A stretch of DNA of 64,000 nucleotides, taken from the NCBI RefSeq assembly GCF_010668395.1, contig NZ_WUEY01000014.1, forward strand, positions 124,001-188,000. Reading direction: 5' to 3'. This document shows positions 1 to 8,539 of the stretch, piece by piece. Both the position numbers and the translations under genes were made by a program. The DNA is from Martinezella lusitana. Lineage in GTDB: Bacteria; Pseudomonadota; Alphaproteobacteria; Rhizobiales; Rhizobiaceae. Every line of letters starts with the position of its first letter. Position 1 is the first letter of the stretch. The notes below the pieces were generated by a model. That model ran no database searches and was not told the DNA's origin. It saw only the letters and a list, made by a program, of their open reading frames with translations.

Positions 1-252
1 TGGCGGCTATACGAGTCTTGGGCCCGATCAGGGTCTCGGCCCCCGGCCTTGGATGAGTGGAACGGCCGGCCGTGAATAGGGGAGGGCCGTCCGGCGCCCC
101 CCGAGGTCATGGAATGTCATCCGACGACGGGAGAGTGTGATGCTGCGCATCGTCACGGCCGACCATCTGACCGGTATCGCGAGCGTGTTGAACGTGAAGA
201 CCGAGGTGCCGATGGAAGCATCGAAGCGAAGCTTTGAGTTATCCTTGGCGTC
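1..252. other. Leading stretch with no supported gene
   Basis: No coding region can be supported here. A 38-codon frame opens with ATG at 141 and ends at 254, but it resembles no family I know. A perfect 12-bp palindrome (ACGGCCGGCCGT) lies at 62-73. The stretch may be the downstream end of a gene that lies outside the window. Confidence 0.4.
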
Positions 253-735
253 TTAGTTTCCGGGGTACCCAAGCCAACCGCGCACCGAGGCGATGAGGCT
301 TTGTCTCATCTCGGAGACCCAGCTTCGCACAATCTCGACGCGATCCATGATCCATTTGAGCCAGCCGTAAGTGAGCAGCTTCTCGCGACCCGCGTGGAAG
401 AGGCGTTCAACCAAGAGGAAGCTCATCAGATAGGCCAATGCGATTATCACGAGCCCGGAGATTACGTGGCCCCTGGCGATAACGAACAAGGCATAAATCT
501 TCAGCGGCTCGGCAATCGCAAGCGGCACGACGAACAATATGAGGATGACAGCTCGTGGCAACGAACCAACAAACTCGCCGAAGTGCTGCACGATGGAGAG
601 TGAGGAGAACCACGTCACGAACGGCCGGTACAGCGGCCGGGCGACCTCGCTGATAATCACGAACACGGCTATGACGAGCTGCAAGGGTAGCAGAAGGATT
701 TGCCAGGCAGACCGGCTTCGGTGTTTGATGACCAT
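253..735 (-). CDS. Conserved hypothetical inner-membrane protein
   Basis: A 160-residue protein with three clear hydrophobic segments at about residues 10-31, 62-87 and 90-108, followed by a basic, amphipathic C-terminal tail of about 50 residues. This suggests an inner-membrane protein with a cytoplasmic tail. The frame can be extended to a TTG at 750, but the ATG at 735 is the more likely start. The type of protein is familiar from rhizobial accessory regions, but I cannot name a function. No stress-type promoter was found upstream. Confidence 0.6.
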   Translation of the reverse strand: MVIKHRSRSAWQILLLPLQLVIAVFVIISEVARPLYRPFVTWFSSLSIVQHFGEFVGSLPRAVILILFVVPLAIAEPLKIYALFVIARGHVISGLVIIALAYLMSFLLVERLFHAGREKLLTYGWLKWIMDRVEIVRSWVSEMRQSLIASVRGWLGYPGN

Positions 736-908
736 CTCTGAATGCCTCAAATTGCTATCACATGACCGACTGTTGCCTGGATGTCATGGGTCTGGAATTG
801 AATGCAATCGTTGCCCCACGGGCACCGCTGACGTCGCCCAAGGCCTTCATACGGTATCGAGGAGATCTTTCGCGGGCTTACACCTCGGTTTAAACGGGCT
901 TTCGAAGA

Positions 909-1517
909 TCACCATGCGCCGACGAGGGAATTGCCGACAAGCGGCACAACGTTGGTTTTGCCGCCCTGGTCCCGAACGGTAATTGATGCCTGCATTTTCT
1001 TGGGAGACTTCCGAAACCAGTTCGTGGCGACGGTGGCGAGATCTCCGATCATCGGATGCTTGCGCCAGTCTGCAAAGCGACGGTTCGTTGCCTCAGGCTC
1101 GGAACGATAGAAGAAATCTCCGGATTGGCCGAGATCGTTGATGGACGGGGCCATGGACGAAAGCGGACGCTGAAACATCCTTGAAGGTATCACCAGATCC
1201 GGCGCGCGCTCCGGGAAGGCGGGGGTCATGAAGTCGATTGCCCAACCGTCCGCTTCGACCCAGCAGTGGAAATTCTCACCGGCGCCGGAGACGTAGCCAT
1301 CGTCGCGCTGGTCTGCGAAAAGGATGTGCTTTCCTTCAAGATTATAGGCGGCGAGACCGCCTTTCGGCTTTGCATTCACCTTGAAATGATGTTCGAGGAT
1401 GAAGGCACCAAAGGTGCTAAAATACATCGACGCCGTAGCGGGATTGGCGTTTTCGTTGATCAGCAGGCTGTTGATGACCCGGTAGATTCGATGGTAGTCG
1501 CTTTGCGTGATCAACAT
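909..1517 (-). CDS. DUF2026 family protein
   Basis: A soluble protein of 202 residues. It contains FGAFILEHHFKV, a cysteine in ENFHCWVEADGW, and WAIDFMTPAFPE. A cysteine followed by HCWVE and WAIDF elements recalls cysteine-protease or transglutaminase-like folds and matches my recollection of the DUF2026 family; that recollection is the only basis for the name. The frame extends upstream to 1586, but the internal ATG at 1517 (MLITQSDYHR) gives the usual family N-terminus and is preferred. No neighbour suggests a pathway. Confidence 0.6.
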   Translation of the reverse strand: MLITQSDYHRIYRVINSLLINENANPATASMYFSTFGAFILEHHFKVNAKPKGGLAAYNLEGKHILFADQRDDGYVSGAGENFHCWVEADGWAIDFMTPAFPERAPDLVIPSRMFQRPLSSMAPSINDLGQSGDFFYRSEPEATNRRFADWRKHPMIGDLATVATNWFRKSPKKMQASITVRDQGGKTNVVPLVGNSLVGAW

Positions 1518-1606
1518 GATCCTTCGCCCCTGAACCCACAATATCGACATTCCCGTAAGCGACTGCGGCGGCCATGTAAACCGCACATGTGACTATTTGC
1601 GGCCGC

Positions 1607-2191
1607 TTACGAGGGGAGGTGCGTTTCGCAAATCGATTGCGGCGTTGTTCCGAACCGCTTTGCCAAGAAATATACGAGATCCCTGGCTTCATCCCGATAG
1701 ACATCGGCAAGAGCGCTGCTCGGATCCGATGCCATCGCCACGAATTCAGCAAACTCGACCAGGCACACGCCCGCCACTTCCGCAGTGTCGACCGCCACAT
1801 CCGAAAGCGCGAAATCTCCCCATGCCGCATACACATCGTTAAACTGTCGATCAATGTATTCTTCGCTCAGGACCGCGTCGCGTCGGTATGAGAATAAGAA
1901 GCGGGTCGATACTCTCTCGCGCGAAAGACCAAGCTCCTCTTCCAGCTCTCTTTCGACCGTGTCCATGCTGCTTTCTCCCGCATCCACATGGCCCAGCACG
2001 GAAATTGTTAGTGCATCCGGAAAGTGATCCACCGTCGATGCGCGGCGCTGGAGAAGTAACCGACCTTTCGTGTCGAATAAATATAGGTGCACAACCCTAT
2101 GTAACTTCCCCAGCCGATGGATGTCCGACCGAGAAAGCACCTCACCGGTCCTCAACCCCGACTCGTCCAATACATCAATCGCATTCTTCAT
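1607..2191 (-). CDS. NUDIX hydrolase
   Basis: A 194-residue NUDIX-domain enzyme. The Nudix box is complete at residues 67-89 and follows the pattern Gx5Ex7REUxEExGU (GHVDAGES, then RELEEELGL), so the metal-binding glutamates are intact. N-terminal features (VLDESGLRTGEVLSR, HRLGKLHRVVHLYLFD) resemble the isopentenyl-diphosphate isomerase-like and YfcD-like branch, whose members hydrolyse nucleoside diphosphate derivatives. The substrate cannot be assigned from sequence. The gene stands alone, with the ISNCY end about 115 bp upstream of its start. Confidence 0.85.
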   Translation of the reverse strand: MKNAIDVLDESGLRTGEVLSRSDIHRLGKLHRVVHLYLFDTKGRLLLQRRASTVDHFPDALTISVLGHVDAGESSMDTVERELEEELGLSRERVSTRFLFSYRRDAVLSEEYIDRQFNDVYAAWGDFALSDVAVDTAEVAGVCLVEFAEFVAMASDPSSALADVYRDEARDLVYFLAKRFGTTPQSICETHLPS

Positions 2192-2349
2192 GATGCTTAA
2201 GCCTCTTCCGCTTCATCACTGCTTTCGTCATCTAAGCCATTGAAATCATTCATAAGTCGCACTTCATCCTTGAACCCACCCCCTGCAATAGAATGTCAAA
2301 GCTGATTAGTGCTGCGACATTGTCAGCCGGTTAGAAACGCGACACTGGC

Positions 2350-3960
2350 TCTGATGATCAGCCCCCGATCCGGCCGGCTGGGCTGGGTTGAAAGGGCGGA
2401 GCGGGGGGGGGTGAGGGGCACCCCTTCGGCTTTAGATTCCATGAGGCGTGAACCGCGCCCAGCGCTCTGCGAGAGTGTGGTTGTACAGATGCAATCAACC
2501 TCTAGGAGACGACCATGCAAGCTTCCCACAGCCACTACGACAATACGACCGCGATCCGCACGGATCTGGGTGCAATATTTGTGTCCCTTGAGTTGAGCCG
2601 GGCCACGTGGCTGGTCACGTCATTGTCGCCAGGCGGCGGTGAGAGGATGTCGAAGCATACGGTTCAGGGCGGTGATGTCGGCGAACTGCTGTCCCGCTTC
2701 GCCTACCTTCAGGAGAAGGTGCGCTGCCGTATTGGCCGGGTCGTTCCAATCATTACGATCCAGGAGGCAGGGCTCGATGGGTTCTGGATTCACCGGGTTC
2801 TGCAGGAGCATGGCGTCGAAAGTCATATTGTCGACGCAGCGTCAATTGCCGCATCACGGCGCGGTCGGCGTGCCAAGACCGACAGGATCGATGGCGAGAC
2901 GCTGGTACGTGCTCTGCTCGCCTTTAAGCGTGGCGAGCCTCGTGTCTGCGCGATGATCAGGGTCCCGAGCCCGCAAGAAGAAGACCGTCGTCGCATTTGT
3001 CGTGAACGGCGGGTTCTGATTGCTGAGCGGGTTGAGCACGTCAACCGCATCAAGGGTCTGCTCTTTGCGCAAGGCATTGGCGGATATCAACCGCTGCGAA
3101 AGGACAGGCGCATGCGACTCGATGAACTCCGAACCGGCGACGGTCGGGCTTTGCCGCTTCATCTCAAGGCACAGATTGTCCGCGAACTCGACCGCTTGGA
3201 GCTTCTGCTCGATCATATAGCGGTCGTTGAGCGCGAGCGTGACCTACTGGTGAATGCAGCCGCTGAGAACACCACAATCACCCGGCCTGCCGCGATGCTA
3301 TGCGCCATCAAGGGGGTAGGAGCGGAGATTGCGGCTGTACTTTGGACCGAGGGTTTATCTCGGCATTTTGACAATCGTAGACAGGTCGCCGCCTACGCAG
3401 GCTTGGCGCCGACGCCCTGGCAAAGCGGGACAATCGACCGAGAACAAGGGGTGTCGAAAGCAGGCAATCCACGACTGCGAACTACCATGATCCAGCTCGC
3501 CTGGCTGTGGCTGCGCAATCAACCATCCTCGGCGCTGAGCGAATGGTTCTTTCACCGTGTTCAGTCTAACGGTGGACGTCACAAGAAGAGTACCATTGTC
3601 GCGCTCGCCAGGAAATTGCTCGTCGCACTCTGGAAGTACGTCAAGTTCGGCATGGTAATCGACGGAGCCGCGATGAAGGCGGCGTAAGCAACGCACCATC
3701 TGAGCAATCTCGAAATCTTCCAGGACTGATCAATCCTGGCGGATCCAGGTGGGCGAACCGGCTCAAAGTATGGCTTCAAACGCCGCGCTTTAGAATGGTC
3801 CCGTCCTCCTGAGCCTTACCGCAACGCAAGCGGAATGATGGTGCGGCCGCGAGTGCGGCGACCGTATGTGAGTTTGAACCGGCAAGGAATGCCGCGTCAC
3901 GCGAAAAGGCTCAGACCATGGAATCCGACGGCAAGGACAGGAGGCTTCTTATGACTTGAC
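2350..3960 (+). mobile_element. IS110-family element (boundaries approximate)
   Basis: The element holds the transposase at 2515-3687, about 165 bp of non-coding DNA on its left and up to about 270 bp on its right. IS110 elements lack terminal inverted repeats, so the limits are estimates bounded by the ISNCY left end (about 2346) and the ISNCY transposase stop (4005). The right flank contains no open frame with coding character. In IS110 and IS1111 elements such flanks encode a guide (bridge) RNA; whether this one does is inference. Confidence 0.55.
2515..3687 (+). CDS. IS110-family transposase
   Basis: A 390-residue recombinase with the two-domain layout of IS110 enzymes. The N-terminal RuvC-like DEDD domain covers roughly residues 20-185 and includes AKTDRIDGETLVRALLAF. 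The C-terminal transposase-20 domain includes AMLCAIKGVGAEIAAVLWTE, AAYAGLAPTPWQSG and a serine-containing VSKAGNPRLRTTM. At the position of the usual first aspartate (GIDVSK-like) this protein reads VSLELSR, so glutamate replaces aspartate. The start ATG at 2515 is preceded by a GGAG ribosome-binding site. The frame is full length and not visibly broken, so the element may be active. Confidence 0.9.
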   Translation: MQASHSHYDNTTAIRTDLGAIFVSLELSRATWLVTSLSPGGGERMSKHTVQGGDVGELLSRFAYLQEKVRCRIGRVVPIITIQEAGLDGFWIHRVLQEHGVESHIVDAASIAASRRGRRAKTDRIDGETLVRALLAFKRGEPRVCAMIRVPSPQEEDRRRICRERRVLIAERVEHVNRIKGLLFAQGIGGYQPLRKDRRMRLDELRTGDGRALPLHLKAQIVRELDRLELLLDHIAVVERERDLLVNAAAENTTITRPAAMLCAIKGVGAEIAAVLWTEGLSRHFDNRRQVAAYAGLAPTPWQSGTIDREQGVSKAGNPRLRTTMIQLAWLWLRNQPSSALSEWFFHRVQSNGGRHKKSTIVALARKLLVALWKYVKFGMVIDGAAMKAA

Positions 3961-4004
3961 GCCAATCTCCTCATGTGAGCTTTGAGACTATGGCCACCCC
4001 CCCT

Positions 4005-5432
4005 TCATTCCGCTGCTTCCATCCGTGCCAGGGCCTTCTGCCTTTTTGCAATGACTTCCGGATCGTTCATGTAATCCGTCTGCCGACCGGGCTTGCGACC
4101 GCGCTTCTGATAGCCATTGCTCGTGCTGCCATCCGGTATCCCAAACATATGATCCGTCTGGCCAGTGCGGCGAGGGCCGCTCTTGCTACGGTGCTGTTGG
4201 CGCCCAACCTGCAACTCGGCGACAGCAGACAACACGTCGTCCAAACGCTTGTTCTCAACGACTTCGGACCGATGCACCGATCGCAACTTGTCGAAGGTTC
4301 TGTAGAGCATGGCAAAGCTCTCGTGCATGATCTCCAGACGGCCATCCGGATAGTCGCAGACGACGACCTTCTTACCCGCCAGGGACCTGGAAAGGTCAGT
4401 CGGATCGAGAATGAACAAAACCTTGTCGTAACGCAGCGTCAGAGCCTGCGACAGCGTGCGGACTTCCTTGCGGCACATGGCGCCGTCAAGGTTCTCATGA
4501 TCGGCCAGCGGCCGATGCATATCTTTCGGATTGCGTGGTGGCTTGCCGAACCGAGTGTTGAAATCCGCAATAAATTCTGACGCATAGACATTGGCTGCCT
4601 CGATCGTATCGATACCGCGAAGCCGTAATTCCTTCACAAGGCGATCCTGCAGCGTCTGATTGGCGCGCTCCACACGGCCTTTGGCCTGCGGGGTGTTGGC
4701 GCAGATAATGTCGATGTTCAGCTCATAAAGCGCCCGACCGAACTGTGTCAGGCCGCTCGTCCGATCTTTCTCAGACGCATGCGTACTGCGGAAAACGCCA
4801 TGCTTGTCGCTGTAGAACGCCAGCGGCTTGCCCCATTGTTGCAGATAGGCCTTGGTCGCGTGCAGATAGTCGAATGTGTTCTCCGATCCGGCAAACCGTA
4901 GATGCAAGAGCTTGCCGGTGGCGTCATCGATATAGACGAGCAGGGCGCATTTGGGCCCACGGTTCTCGAACCACCAGTGATGCGAGCCATCGATCTGCAC
5001 GAGCTCACCAAAGCAGTCGCGCCGGCCACGCGGCTGGAAAACCCGCTTCTTACGCTCGCGTCGCGAAACCCATATGCCGGCCTCCGTCATCCATTGACGC
5101 AGCGTCTCTTTGGCCATCGAGATCCGGTGCAACTCGATCAGCTTCTCGCGCGCCAATGTCGGACCGAAATCCAGATAGCGCTCGCGGATGAGATCCAGCG
5201 CCGTATTGCGAAACTCCTCGCTGTGGCGCCGATTGCTAGGTCGCAATCGCTTCTTCGAAACGAGACCGGCCGGACCATCCCGGTCATAGGCCTGCAGCAG
5301 TCTGTGCACCTGACTTCGGCTGAGCCCAAGCAGTTCGGCAGCCTGGACGACGCTCAGGCGCTGATCACGGATCTTCTGAATGACTTCGAGGCGATGCAAT
5401 TCTTTCTGCGACATGGTGATCGTAAAGGACAT
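4005..5432 (-). CDS. ISNCY-family transposase with rve (DDE) core
   Basis: A 475-residue transposase. Residues 1-60 form a helix-turn-helix (VVQAAELLGLSRSQVHRLLQ). The integrase core has candidate catalytic residues in LVQIDGSHHWWF, in AFYSDKHGVF and in KGRVERANQTLQDR, which gives a D-D-E set. The frame is uninterrupted. It sits close to the right end of the ISNCY-type inverted repeats and reads away from that end toward the IS110 insertion, so its promoter region (5433-5560) is intact. Confidence 0.9.
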   Translation of the reverse strand: MSFTITMSQKELHRLEVIQKIRDQRLSVVQAAELLGLSRSQVHRLLQAYDRDGPAGLVSKKRLRPSNRRHSEEFRNTALDLIRERYLDFGPTLAREKLIELHRISMAKETLRQWMTEAGIWVSRRERKKRVFQPRGRRDCFGELVQIDGSHHWWFENRGPKCALLVYIDDATGKLLHLRFAGSENTFDYLHATKAYLQQWGKPLAFYSDKHGVFRSTHASEKDRTSGLTQFGRALYELNIDIICANTPQAKGRVERANQTLQDRLVKELRLRGIDTIEAANVYASEFIADFNTRFGKPPRNPKDMHRPLADHENLDGAMCRKEVRTLSQALTLRYDKVLFILDPTDLSRSLAGKKVVVCDYPDGRLEIMHESFAMLYRTFDKLRSVHRSEVVENKRLDDVLSAVAELQVGRQQHRSKSGPRRTGQTDHMFGIPDGSTSNGYQKRGRKPGRQTDYMNDPEVIAKRQKALARMEAAE

Positions 5433-5581
5433 GACGACTCCGACCGCTCCTGGTCTCGACCAGGCTGAAGATCGTCATCCTTGCTCCCGACGTTGGCATT
5501 GACCAGCGCATCGAGAGGCGAGACTGTCGCATCTCTAACTGGCCCAACTGTCGCATTACTAAATAGCCCTGGAGAAGCTAA

Positions 5582-6672
5582 CCCAAGTGCATCATGGCCG
5601 CCTTGGAGGGTAGGGCATCAGCCACCTTCGCGCAAATGGGCAGCAAAGGCTTCGGCGGGGGTCCGATATCCGAGGCATTTGCGCGGCTGTGAGTTTAGAT
5701 GATGCGCCAAGTCGGTCAGTTGCTGTTGGGTGACATTGGCAAGATCCGTGTCACCAGGCATGAAGCGGCGGATGCGTTTGTTGGTGTTCTCAACGGCGCC
5801 TTTTTGCCATGGCGCGCTTGGATCGCAGAACCAGCTCCTGGCGCCGATGCCTTCCTCCAAAGCCCTGAAGCCGCTGAACTCCGTGCCGCGATCGAAGGTA
5901 AAGCTCCGCCGCGCCAACGCTGGCAACAGCGAGAAAGCATGAACGATCTTATCCATGATCGGTCGCGAATGACGACTGTTGTTCTTGAGCATGACCGTAT
6001 AGCGGCTCTTGCGTTCAACCAGTGAGGTGATATTGGTCGGCCCAAGCTCCCGCTTGAAGATCAGCAGATCGCCTTCCCAATGTCCGAACTCGGTCCGATT
6101 GCCAATAAAATCAGGTCTTTGGGATATCCTGCAATCGGCCGGGAAGACGTTCCCGCGCGGTCGGCGAGAGCCCCGAGGGCGACGCTTGCGACGTGCCTCC
6201 GGCAGGTAGCGATAGAGGCCCAGACCATAATCCTCCTTGCAGTAGACAAAGCGATAGATGGTCTCCGGGCAAATGCGAACGGGGTTTGCGCTGTCTTCGG
6301 CAAGGCGACCGGCAATCTGTTCCGGTGACCAATAGGCCTTCAGGCGGTCAATGACCAGCTCGCGCAGTCTTGGATGCCGCCTGAGCTTGCGCAGCCTTCG
6401 GCGCCGCTCCTTGGCGATGTCATCGGCGATCGTATCAAAGTAGCCGGTGTACTCGGGAAACTCGCGATCGTGGAAAGTGTTGCGCTTGAGCTCACGATAG
6501 ATCGTTGAGCGATGACGTCCGAGCTGGCGGGCGATCTCGCCAACTGGCACCTTTCGCTCTCTGAGATGATAAAGACGGCGACGATCGGCGAGGGTGAACT
6601 GCTGATAGCAAAGCGACATGCCAAAATCTCCAAAGTGAAGCCATTGAATTTACTGGCATGTCGCACTTGGAA
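5582..6672 (-). mobile_element. IS30-family insertion sequence
   Basis: The IS30 transposase is flanked by an imperfect terminal inverted repeat. The left end near 5583 reads CCAAGTGC-AT-CATG and the right end near 6655-6670 reads, on the opposite strand, CCAAGTGC-GA-CATG. The left end is about 17 bp from the right end of the ISNCY-type element. The boundaries are approximate to a few bases and no target duplication was identified. Confidence 0.65.
5618..6619 (-). CDS. IS30-family transposase
   Basis: A 333-residue IS30-type enzyme. The N-terminal HTH_38 domain reads FTLADRRRLYHL and IARQLGRHRSTIYRELKRN. The rve core has candidate acidic residues in FGHWEGDLLIFK, in FTFDRGTEFSGF and in PWQKGAVENTNKRIRRF, the expected D-D-E arrangement of the family. 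The length is normal and there is no internal stop. The gene nearly fills the element between its inverted repeats. Confidence 0.92.
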   Translation of the reverse strand: MSLCYQQFTLADRRRLYHLRERKVPVGEIARQLGRHRSTIYRELKRNTFHDREFPEYTGYFDTIADDIAKERRRRLRKLRRHPRLRELVIDRLKAYWSPEQIAGRLAEDSANPVRICPETIYRFVYCKEDYGLGLYRYLPEARRKRRPRGSRRPRGNVFPADCRISQRPDFIGNRTEFGHWEGDLLIFKRELGPTNITSLVERKSRYTVMLKNNSRHSRPIMDKIVHAFSLLPALARRSFTFDRGTEFSGFRALEEGIGARSWFCDPSAPWQKGAVENTNKRIRRFMPGDTDLANVTQQQLTDLAHHLNSQPRKCLGYRTPAEAFAAHLREGG

Positions 6673-6766
6673 ATAGAATGTACCCCCCTACAAGACAAAA
6701 TCAGATAAGGTATATTATGGAACTCTTGCGTCGAAGCGATTAGGTGCTGAGAGATGTTGATCCATT

Positions 6767-7045
6767 CTATACCGTGAGAAACTTTGTCAGAAGATGATCG
6801 ACAGACGCTTTTCCCGGCCCCCAGGCCATAAGCGAAAGCGCCATCGCCGCCCATGTGATATGGATTGGCCAGCCAGGGAAGACGCCGCTACACTGCTTGA
6901 AGACGCGCGCCCCGAAAGCCAGGGAATCGACAGGTATGCGCTCATCGACCGCATGAAATAGGCCCCAATAGTCGAAATCCGCCGGGACCCGCATCGGCAC
7001 GAAGCCATAGCCGTGGATACCGATCTTCGATTCGAAAGCGCCTAT
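6767..7045 (-). pseudogene. Remnant: M20 peptidase C-terminus running into a DoxX-like tail
   Basis: An open stretch without a proper start. Reading from the right, it gives IGIHGYGFVPMRVPADFDYW, then GLFHAVDERIPVDSLAFGAR, which resembles the last 40 residues of M20-family amidohydrolases and acetylornithine deacetylase-like enzymes. After about 6893 the same frame reads WAAMALSLMAWGPGKASVDH, which looks like the end of a DoxX-type membrane protein. An in-frame TAG lies just upstream at about 7047, overlapping the LysR stop region. It appears to be debris of two genes joined by deletion near the IS cluster. The peptidase match is stronger than the DoxX match. Confidence 0.45.
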
Positions 7046-7951
7046 CTATTCCATATACGGCGTCAGCACATCTTCGATCCATTTCATGAATGCCCGGACA
7101 CGGCGCGACAGATTGCTCCGATGTGCTACGACGAGGGATACGGCGACCGCCCGGCGACGAAAACCGGGGAGAACTTCCACTAGCGCTCCACTCTCCAAGT
7201 ATTGGCCAATTCCCAAGAGCGGCGCCTGAATCAGGCCAAGGCCAGCGAGGGCAGCGGCATCGTAGGTTTGCGCGCTGTTAACGTGTAGCGCACCCGGCAA
7301 CTGAAGCGTCGCATAGCGGTCGTCGTCCGGATATTCCCATCCGTAGGGTCTTGCACCCAGCGCCGTCGAAAAATGAATTGTCCTATGCTTCTGACGTTGG
7401 AGATCTTCCAGCGATCGAGGGACGCCATAGCACGCCAGATAGGCGGGACTGGCAGCGTTGACCATGCGTAAGAGACCCAGTGGGCGGGCAATCAGCGTCT
7501 CGTCCCTGATGGGGCCAAGCCGCAATACACAGTCGAACCCCTCTTGGACCAGATCAACTTGCCGATCCGTACTCGATACCTCCAGCTCCAACTCGGGGTG
7601 AGCCGCCATGAAATCCGGCAATGCCGGCACGATCGTTGTGCGCGCCACCTCGGTCGGAAGATCGACTCGTAGACGTCCGCGAAGTGCCACGCGGTCGTCT
7701 GCGAACATCGTGTGCAGGTCATCAACTTCAGCAAGAAGATCGCGGGCACGGGCGTGAAATGCGCGTCCGTCCTCCGTCAACTGCACACTTCGCGTCGTCC
7801 GATGCAGGAGCCTGACACCGACATCTTCTTCCAGTTTCCGGACCGCCATCGAGGCCCTCCCTTTTTGTATGCCGAGGCTATCGGCTGCGCGGGTGAAGCT
7901 CCCCATTTCCGCTACCGTCACGAATATAAGGACGGGCTCGAGATTCTGCAT
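7046..7951 (-). CDS. LysR-family transcriptional regulator
   Basis: A 301-residue LysR-type regulator. The N-terminal winged helix-turn-helix (residues about 5-62) contains FVTVAEMGSFTRAADSLGIQ and VRLLHRTTRSVQLTEDGRAF. A substrate-binding domain occupies about residues 90-290 (LRLGPIRDETLIARPLG). The branch resembles regulators of quinone and oxidoreductase detoxification genes. It is divergent from the DoxX and NmrA genes with a short intergenic region (7952-8071). By family habit it probably controls those genes and itself; that is inferred from layout. Confidence 0.9.
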   Translation of the reverse strand: MQNLEPVLIFVTVAEMGSFTRAADSLGIQKGRASMAVRKLEEDVGVRLLHRTTRSVQLTEDGRAFHARARDLLAEVDDLHTMFADDRVALRGRLRVDLPTEVARTTIVPALPDFMAAHPELELEVSSTDRQVDLVQEGFDCVLRLGPIRDETLIARPLGLLRMVNAASPAYLACYGVPRSLEDLQRQKHRTIHFSTALGARPYGWEYPDDDRYATLQLPGALHVNSAQTYDAAALAGLGLIQAPLLGIGQYLESGALVEVLPGFRRRAVAVSLVVAHRSNLSRRVRAFMKWIEDVLTPYME

Positions 7952-8071
7952 TTTCGTGCCTCTATATTGTTATCACCTAGGAGAACAATGAGTTCTTTTC
8001 TTTGATATTTATCACACATGAGAGGCACAGTAAGTTCCAAATATTGGGATCCACCCTTCGGAGAACAGCAA

Positions 8072-8494
8072 GTGTCCGAAACTATGAATCTAAATCAGGT
8101 GCCTGCAACCATTCCCTTGCGTCGCGCCCTGTGGACCGGCCGGATAATGAGTGCATTCGTCGTTATCGCTCTGGTGGCAGACGGCGCTATTCAGCTTCTC
8201 GCGCCGGAACAGATCGCCAGCATATTGCAGGAAGCCGGATTCGCGATGGGCCTGACCCGTGTCGTTGGTCCAATCATACTCGCCTGTGCCATACTTTACG
8301 CCATTCCGGCGACCGCCGTCCTCGGGGCGATCCTGGTGACGGGCTTTCTGGGAGGCGCGATCTGCGCCCATATTCGCATCGGTGAGCTGGGGTCGCCGCC
8401 CGAACTTATTTCCCTGCTTCTAGGCGCGACGACATGGGGCGGCCTCTATCTGCGCGATCCTCGTATCCGGGCCATTTTGCCGCTCGTCCATTGA
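8072..8494 (+). CDS. DoxX-family membrane protein
   Basis: A small integral membrane protein of about 140 residues with four hydrophobic segments, including IMSAFVVIALVADGAIQLLA, VVGPIILACAILYAIPATAV and ILVTGFLGGAICAHIRIGE. The layout matches DoxX-like proteins, which are often paired with redox or detoxification enzymes. An ATG is available at 8018 and another at 8084. The GTG at 8072 is chosen because GGAG lies about 9 bases upstream of it. It is followed 45 bp later by the NmrA-like gene and probably shares its transcript. Confidence 0.75.
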   Translation: MSETMNLNQVPATIPLRRALWTGRIMSAFVVIALVADGAIQLLAPEQIASILQEAGFAMGLTRVVGPIILACAILYAIPATAVLGAILVTGFLGGAICAHIRIGELGSPPELISLLLGATTWGGLYLRDPRIRAILPLVH

Positions 8495-8539
8495 ACGAAC
8501 AGCGGCATTGTTCTGTCCCTCAAAATCAGGAGAAAACGC

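Larger units (their letters stand above)
2305..5564 (-). mobile_element. ISNCY-type insertion element, apparently interrupted by an IS110-family element
   Basis: The two ends form an imperfect inverted repeat. The left end holds TTAGT at 2306, TGCGACA at 2313, GTTAGA at 2330 and GCGACA at 2339. The right end holds the reverse complements TGTCGC at 5525, TCTAAC at 5534, TGTCGCA at 5549 and ACTAAA at 5558, in the matching order. The minus-strand transposase lies inside near the right end. The IS110-type gene sits between the left end and the transposase, so the simplest reading is a nested insertion. The exact outer boundaries and any target duplication are not resolved. Confidence 0.6.
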
